The notes under the pieces were generated by a model that saw only the letters and a list, made by a program, of their open reading frames with translations, had not been told where the DNA came from and ran no database searches. 35,384 bases of DNA from Armatimonadota bacterium. Lineage in GTDB: Bacteria; Armatimonadota; Fimbriimonadia; Fimbriimonadales; Fimbriimonadaceae. Both the position numbers and the translations under genes were made by a program. The stretch spans positions 1-35,384 of the forward strand of contig JAGQUX010000025.1 in the NCBI GenBank assembly GCA_020438215.1. The letters run 5' to 3'. The first letter of the stretch is position 1; each line of letters begins with the position of its first letter. This document shows positions 31,166 to 35,384 of this stretch, piece by piece.

Positions 31166-33526
31166 CTATCGCTTAGGATGATTCTCCGCTTTTTGCATGT
31201 AGATGATCCACGCAACGAGGAACCCTTCTTCTATCGGTTGATCGGCTAATGCCCTTAATGAATACGCTTCGCCATTCAGTTTCGTTGTGTTTTCGGCGAG
31301 GGTTTTCAGCGCGTCTGCTTCATTCCCGACCGAGTACAACTCGAGCGCACTTTTGAGGATACTGTCCTTTTTAATCTGAGTGCGCGATTTTTGTAGAATC
31401 TGAGTGTCGCGAGCGACCGCATCCATTGCAAAGATGCGATAGGTTTGCGCTTCGACACCAACTAATCGGGCTACACCGAGGAGGCATCGTCGCCGCTTAG
31501 CTGCACCGATTGCACTTTCGGCGGCGGTGAGGATTGCGGGGATATCTTCTCGGGAACCCACCGCGCCTAGTGAGTATGCGACTTCTGACGAGCCTTCGTC
31601 TTGGAACCACTCGAGGGCTTGACGGATATTGGGAGCGAGTTCCACGATCTCAAGCTCAGACACAGCCTCGGCAGCGGCTATGCGGACGCTGGGGTGTTGA
31701 TCGAACAGGGCGTCGGCATAGTAGTCGGGGTTGTTGGCTTCCATCATCCGGAGTGCTTGGATACACGCACGACGCAGATCAGGGTCACCGGGTTTTTGGG
31801 CTTGTTCAGCTAGCGCATCAATTGCGGCCGGCTCTCCGAGGCGACCGAGGGCTCGCGCGGCGGCACGCCGGAAAATCGGGCTGGGATCATCCAGGAACTT
31901 GACGAGTACGCGAACGCTCTCTGGATTTTTTGCCCATCCAAGCGCGACCAGTGTTTCCTCTTCGACAAGTTCGGGCTGAGACTCGATCAGGTCGATCATG
32001 GCTTGAGCGGCTTCGGGAGTGCCCACGTGCCCGAGCGATTCAGCGGCTTGACGGCGTACTTTCGGGCTTGGGTCTTGGAGGGCGGAAGCAAGTTCCACGG
32101 TCGCAAGTGCCATCTGGGATTGCCCTACAGCTCGTACCGCAGATTCTCGCGCATCTTCACTTTGGCTGGATCGCATTCCGCGAAGAGCCTTGACCCCTTT
32201 CGGGCGAATACTGACAAGGGATCGGAAGGTGGCGCGGATGCTGGTGGCGCCCGCTTCTCGAACAGGGATGAGGCTGAGCATCGCTGCAAACCGAAAGACC
32301 ATGGTGAGAATGAAAATCCACTTATACGCCCACTCCACGCCAAGCGGCGCACGGAGATTTGACATGAGGAGTGATCCCGCCATTGGGGCGACGAACATCA
32401 TCATGGATTGAACCGTCAGGGCTGTGGCAAGGTAGTCAGCGCGTTCTTCTGGTTCGCTGGTGGCCAGATAAAGGTTCATCTGACTGGTGGCAACGCCTGG
32501 CCAGAAGATTCCGGGGAGGATATGTCCGCTAATTAAGATGACCGCATTCCATATCCCTAGGGAAGGATTCGTGAATATCCACATCAGCGGGGTGATGCTC
32601 AGCCCGGCAGTCAACAAAACCAGGATCGGCTTGTTGCCGTATTTGTCTGCCAGGTAGCCCCAAATGCGAACGGTGAGAATCGTGCCAATTGAGAAAGTGA
32701 TCCCAGTGAGTTGGAGCACCGTGAACGGCATATCCAGTGATTCCAATGCGTAGGCGGAGAACAGGTTTCCGGCAAAGCTCTGCCCGAGGCAGAACACGCC
32801 GATAAAGAACATGACTTTGCGGAAGTTCTTATCTCGCCAAGGAGTGCGGACAACGTTGACGATCCCGCTGAGTTTGGCGGGCTTTGGGTTCTCGCGGACT
32901 GTGTCCTTCATCCGGAGATAAAAGAGCATGCTGACAATCGCACAGGCAAACCCGATTGCAAAGACGATTGTGTAGCCGACGTGCTCGTTGGGTGTGTCTT
33001 TGAACGTATCGAGAATGCGACCGCCAACGAGGCCAGCAATCAATCCGGCAACAGTAGCAACCAGGCTCCGATTACTAAAGAACCATCCGCGATTGTTCTC
33101 GGGGATGATTTTGCCAAGCCATTCGTTATAGATAGGCCCGACAAGTTGGATGGCAACCGATGCCATCCCCACACAGCCGATGAGCATCACTAGCTTGGCT
33201 TGGTTATTGAACGGCAAGAAGGGCAGGAAAACCAGCGGAAGATAGAGCAGTCGCCAGATCCACCCCCCAACCGCGATGTAATTCTTGAAAGACTTCTTTG
33301 ATCGCCCGAGAACTGCACCTGGAATTTGGAGCAAGCCCATCAGAGCCGGGACGGCGCCGACAAGTCCAACCCAAAAGTCAGATTCCGGCCCACCCAGGTA
33401 CTTGATGAATCCAACAATGATGGCGCCACCAAACAGCGATACAAACGCGTTGGCAAATGCGTTATCAATATTTGCCGAGCGGAGAGTATTCAGCGTATCA
33501 AGGCGGCTGGTTTGGATTTCAGGCAT
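31166..33526 (-). CDS. MFS transporter fused to C-terminal HEAT repeats
   Basis: The 786-residue product joins an MFS-type transporter domain of about 12 helices (20-425) to HEAT repeats (about 450-700) and a helical tail. The linker RYLADKYGNKP-like loop appears as GYLADKYGNKP near residue 290. Repeats with the PSPKVRRQAAESLGHVG, PSPIFRRAAARALGRLG and PSVRIAAAEAVSELE pattern are typical HEAT units. The transported substrate is unknown; the soluble repeats are likely cytoplasmic and could bind a partner. GAGGAG lies about 14 bases before the ATG. The cyclase gene follows after 3 bases. Confidence 0.9.
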   Translation of the reverse strand: MPEIQTSRLDTLNTLRSANIDNAFANAFVSLFGGAIIVGFIKYLGGPESDFWVGLVGAVPALMGLLQIPGAVLGRSKKSFKNYIAVGGWIWRLLYLPLVFLPFLPFNNQAKLVMLIGCVGMASVAIQLVGPIYNEWLGKIIPENNRGWFFSNRSLVATVAGLIAGLVGGRILDTFKDTPNEHVGYTIVFAIGFACAIVSMLFYLRMKDTVRENPKPAKLSGIVNVVRTPWRDKNFRKVMFFIGVFCLGQSFAGNLFSAYALESLDMPFTVLQLTGITFSIGTILTVRIWGYLADKYGNKPILVLLTAGLSITPLMWIFTNPSLGIWNAVILISGHILPGIFWPGVATSQMNLYLATSEPEERADYLATALTVQSMMMFVAPMAGSLLMSNLRAPLGVEWAYKWIFILTMVFRFAAMLSLIPVREAGATSIRATFRSLVSIRPKGVKALRGMRSSQSEDARESAVRAVGQSQMALATVELASALQDPSPKVRRQAAESLGHVGTPEAAQAMIDLIESQPELVEEETLVALGWAKNPESVRVLVKFLDDPSPIFRRAAARALGRLGEPAAIDALAEQAQKPGDPDLRRACIQALRMMEANNPDYYADALFDQHPSVRIAAAEAVSELEIVELAPNIRQALEWFQDEGSSEVAYSLGAVGSREDIPAILTAAESAIGAAKRRRCLLGVARLVGVEAQTYRIFAMDAVARDTQILQKSRTQIKKDSILKSALELYSVGNEADALKTLAENTTKLNGEAYSLRALADQPIEEGFLVAWIIYMQKAENHPKR

Positions 33527-33740
33527 GCAAGTGGTTGGTCTTGCTCCTCATTCTGGCTGTTTGCCCCCAGGTATCGGAACCCTGCACCGAGTAAGGGAGA
33601 CCAATGCCGAAAAAGTTGGGACGATTGGATTTGAACTTGAGGAATGATGATTCTTTCAGGTTTTGATCGAAATATTGACAACCAAAAGCAAGATAGTGAA
33701 TTATCTTGCGAGAAATAAGAACTGAGTTTAGGGTGAGAAA
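33527..33740. promoter_or_regulatory. Divergent intergenic region upstream of the MFS-HEAT and rhomboid genes
   Basis: The region holds no gene; the overlapping ORFs are short antisense frames. TTGACA at 33675-33680 points toward the rhomboid gene but lacks a good -10 at 16-18 bases. A perfect 7-bp inverted repeat follows it (separate entry). GGGTGAG ends about 4 bases before the rhomboid ATG and serves as its ribosome binding site. Confidence 0.4.
33689..33708. repeat. Palindrome upstream of the rhomboid gene
   Basis: CAAGATA and TATCTTG are perfectly inverted around a GTGAAT spacer, 20 bases in all, starting 8 bases after the plus-strand TTGACA hexamer. This is the usual place for an operator or a 5'-leader hairpin. 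Confidence 0.5.
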
Positions 33741-34952
33741 ATGATATTTCCTTATCGCGCAAAGAATCCACCGGAGAATTTCCCTATTGTCACGATTGTT
33801 CTGATCGTGCTGAACATCGCCATATTTGCAGCGACATCCGATGGATGGATGATCCGAGAGGACATTGCCCATCTTTGGGGTTTGAAGTCCACAAACATCG
33901 GGCAAGGGACGATGTTCACCTCCATGTTTCTGCACGCGGACTGGTTCCACTTGCTCGGGAATATGTGGTTCCTCTATCTGTTTGGGTTTGCGGTGGAAGG
34001 CAAGCTGAAGTGGCTGAAGTTCATTATCCTTTATCTTGCTGCGGGTGTTGGCGGAGACTTACTCTATATGGCGATGGCATCAGGTGGGTCTGGTGACATC
34101 CCGGGGATTGGTGCATCGGGGGCGATTATGGGATTGCTGGGAGCATCGCTTTGGATGTTCCCGCATGGCAAGATCAATGTCTTCTATTGGTTCGGGATTG
34201 TCTGGATCGGCGTTTGGGAATGGCCGATTTGGGGGGCTGCGCTTTACTACTTGGGACTTGATGTAATTGGGGCAATGCTCCAATTGAGTCTATTCGATGG
34301 AGGCGGAACGAATCACCTTGCCCACATCGGGGGCGCCTTGGGCGGGTTCCTATGCGCTCTTCTATTAAGAGTCAAGCGCGATGACGAATATGTGAGTGAA
34401 GCGAAGAGCACCCTGGCAGAAGCGAAGGATTTGAGCATGCTCACGCGAATCCAATTGCGTGACATGTGTAGTGTCCAGCCGGATGATTCGTTGCTTGCGC
34501 ACCACTGGATGTATAAGAGTCAGCAATCTCCACCGGTGACCGATGAGTGTATTCAGCACTTTATGAAGCATCTTCCCAATATCGTCAGAGAAGGTGATGG
34601 GGCAAGTGCGGCGGCTTGCGTTGCCGGATTGATTGACCAAGGGACGGTCTTTGACAACAAGGTTTTGCTGGATTGCGCGGGGGCGGCAGAGAAGTCTGGA
34701 GCGACAAGCCCCGCGATTAAGCTGCTCACCACAATCCGGAATTCGCAGCACGCAACCAGTGATGATCTGGAAACGGCGACCTTCCGACTGGCTTCTATCT
34801 ATGAGCAGTGGATGAACAACCCCCACAAGGCCCTGGAGTTGTTTCAGGAATACCAGCACCGGTGGCCAATGAGTCCCATGGAATCGGTCGTTCGGCAGAA
34901 GATTTCTGTTCTCACTCAAAAAGTGCAACAGGCACCCCGAAACCCCTACTAA
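33741..34952 (+). CDS. Rhomboid-family intramembrane serine protease with helical C-terminus
   Basis: This 403-residue protein has a rhomboid domain (about 15-212) with the catalytic Ser126 in GIGASGA, His195 in NHLAHIGGALGG, and the family HXXXN motif His70 to Asn74. The C-terminal half (about 235-395) is hydrophilic and helical with TPR-like character (ETATFRLASIYEQW). Rhomboids cut transmembrane substrates within the membrane; the target here is unknown. The GTGAG just before the ATG supports the start. The next genetic element is an rRNA operon. Confidence 0.9.
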   Translation: MIFPYRAKNPPENFPIVTIVLIVLNIAIFAATSDGWMIREDIAHLWGLKSTNIGQGTMFTSMFLHADWFHLLGNMWFLYLFGFAVEGKLKWLKFIILYLAAGVGGDLLYMAMASGGSGDIPGIGASGAIMGLLGASLWMFPHGKINVFYWFGIVWIGVWEWPIWGAALYYLGLDVIGAMLQLSLFDGGGTNHLAHIGGALGGFLCALLLRVKRDDEYVSEAKSTLAEAKDLSMLTRIQLRDMCSVQPDDSLLAHHWMYKSQQSPPVTDECIQHFMKHLPNIVREGDGASAAACVAGLIDQGTVFDNKVLLDCAGAAEKSGATSPAIKLLTTIRNSQHATSDDLETATFRLASIYEQWMNNPHKALELFQEYQHRWPMSPMESVVRQKISVLTQKVQQAPRNPY

Positions 34953-35001
34953 TCACCTCAAAAGGCTAGGCACGCAAAGATTCAAGACGAGGAAAAAGTC
35001 G

Positions 35002-35018
35002 GAAAAGGCGCGCTTTTC
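35002..35018 (+). terminator. Weak terminator-like hairpin after the rhomboid gene
   Basis: GAAAAG and CTTTTC form a 6-bp stem with a GCGCG loop, 49 bases after the rhomboid stop. No T-run follows beyond the stem itself, so termination efficiency is uncertain. Confidence 0.3.
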
Positions 35019-35041
35019 TGCCCAATCTGTCATGGGACCGG

Positions 35042-35070
35042 TTGACTTCTGAAAATGGACCGCCTATAAT
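35042..35070 (+). promoter_or_regulatory. rRNA operon promoter, near-consensus sigma70
   Basis: TTGACT (35042-35047) and TATAAT (35065-35070) are separated by exactly 17 bases, about 180 bases upstream of the 16S 5' end. Transcription would start near 35077. This is the strongest promoter visible in the window. Confidence 0.88.
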
Positions 35071-35076
35071 TTCCCT

Positions 35077-35249
35077 TGCCTCCGGTTCTGGAGGACGCAC
35101 CTTGAAAGCTCAATAAGTTGTGAACAGCCGATTCAACAGCCGGCGACGAGAAATCGTGTGACCGGCAGACAATCAAGCAACACAAGCATTAACATGCTAG
35201 CAGTTGTCCCTAAACATAGTTTGACAAGCTCAAACGGGGAAAAACATTT
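35077..35249 (+). other. rRNA leader with stem-loops
   Basis: The leader contains CCTCC/GGAGG at 35079-35094 and a GCCGG/CCGGC hairpin at 35139-35166, with an inner ACGA-GAAA-TCGT stem. It also has AGCAT/ATGCT at 35185-35198 and GTTTGA/TCAAAC at 35219-35235, just before 16S. A boxA-like CTTGAAAGCTCAATAA at 35101-35116 resembles rRNA antitermination sites, but the match is loose. Processing would cut near the last hairpin. Confidence 0.55.
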
Positions 35250-35384
35250 TCTTCGGAGAGTTTGATCATGGCTCAGGACGAACGCTGGCGGCGTGCCTAA
35301 AACATGCAAGTCGAACGAGAACTTCGGTTCTAGTGGCGAACGGCGGAGTAATACATGAGCAACGTGCCCCAAAGACTGGGATAT
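35250..35384 (+). rRNA. 16S ribosomal RNA, 5' part
   Basis: AGAGTTTGATCATGGCTCAG at 35257-35276 is the conserved 16S start (Escherichia coli positions 8-27), which places the mature end near 35250. The following GACGAACGCTGGCGGCG and ATGCAAGTCGAACG are universal. Variable helix 6 is very short, AGAAC-TTCG-GTTCT at 35318-35331. The gene runs off the window, so only about 135 bases are present. The sequence GTGCCTAAAACATGCAAG and the later CAACGTGCCCCAAAGACTGG suggest Armatimonadota, by memory only. Confidence 0.97.

Noticed and set aside
35221-35249. TTGACA near the 16S start as a second rRNA promoter
   Set aside because: The hexamer is part of the GTTTGA/TCAAAC hairpin, has no -10, and would start inside the 16S gene.
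35133-35372. 79-codon minus-strand frame across the 16S start
   Set aside because: It overlaps a conserved rRNA and its leader and is not a protein gene.
1-35384. CRISPR arrays, tRNA genes, IS elements and prophage
   Set aside because: No repeat-spacer pattern, cloverleaf, transposase motif or phage structural gene was seen on reading; the only sizeable repeat is the tandem duplication.

Overview
The window is a chromosomal segment of about 35 kb from a menaquinone-using, aerobically respiring bacterium. The last 135 bases are the 5' end of a 16S rRNA gene. That sequence, together with the gene content (alternative complex III next to a caa3 oxidase, a CtaA-CtaB fusion, futalosine-pathway MqnA, DUF2961 and GH43 glycosidases), fits Armatimonadota, possibly the Fimbriimonadia. 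I infer this by recollection and have not run a search. No phage, IS element, CRISPR array or tRNA gene was seen.

Layout. (1) 1-5.7 kb is a carbohydrate and secreted-protein zone: the C-terminal part of a GH2 beta-mannosidase, an LVIVD-type propeller protein, two paralogous exported proteins of unknown function, and a GH43 glycosidase. (2) 5.6-7.7 kb holds an imperfect tandem duplication containing two nearly identical DinB-fold genes, a remnant of the GH43 5' end and a remnant of the 218-aa gene's 3' end. (3) 7.6-10.8 kb is a compact minus-strand operon: phosphodiester glycosidase, GT2 glycosyltransferase, methyltransferase, mqnA, then the 218-aa and DinB genes. (4) 11.0-26.5 kb is a plus-strand respiratory operon: ctaAB fusion, actABCDEF, a small membrane protein, SCO, then ctaC, ctaD, ctaE and ctaF. 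Most junctions overlap by 1-8 bases, and the operon ends at a strong hairpin terminator lying inside the convergent gene. (5) 26.5-33.5 kb is a minus-strand set: an MFS-HEAT fusion, an adenylate cyclase with an extracytoplasmic sensor, a GH172/DUF2961 protein, purN and a plsC-like gene. (6) 33.7-35.4 kb has a rhomboid protease, then a near-consensus rRNA promoter, a structured leader and the start of 16S rRNA.

How it works together. CtaA-CtaB makes heme O and heme A for the oxidase. Quinol is oxidised by ActABCDEF; electrons pass through the ActE or CtaC cytochrome c domains to CuA and then to the A2-type (YSHPXV) heme-copper site. SCO would load CuA. MqnA, in the divergent operon, contributes to the menaquinone pool. 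The least expected observations are a covarying 5'-leader hairpin shared by the two secreted paralogs, a mosaic tandem duplication consistent with gene conversion, His-rich soluble tails or linkers in many respiratory subunits, and an MFS transporter fused to HEAT repeats and coupled to a cyclase.
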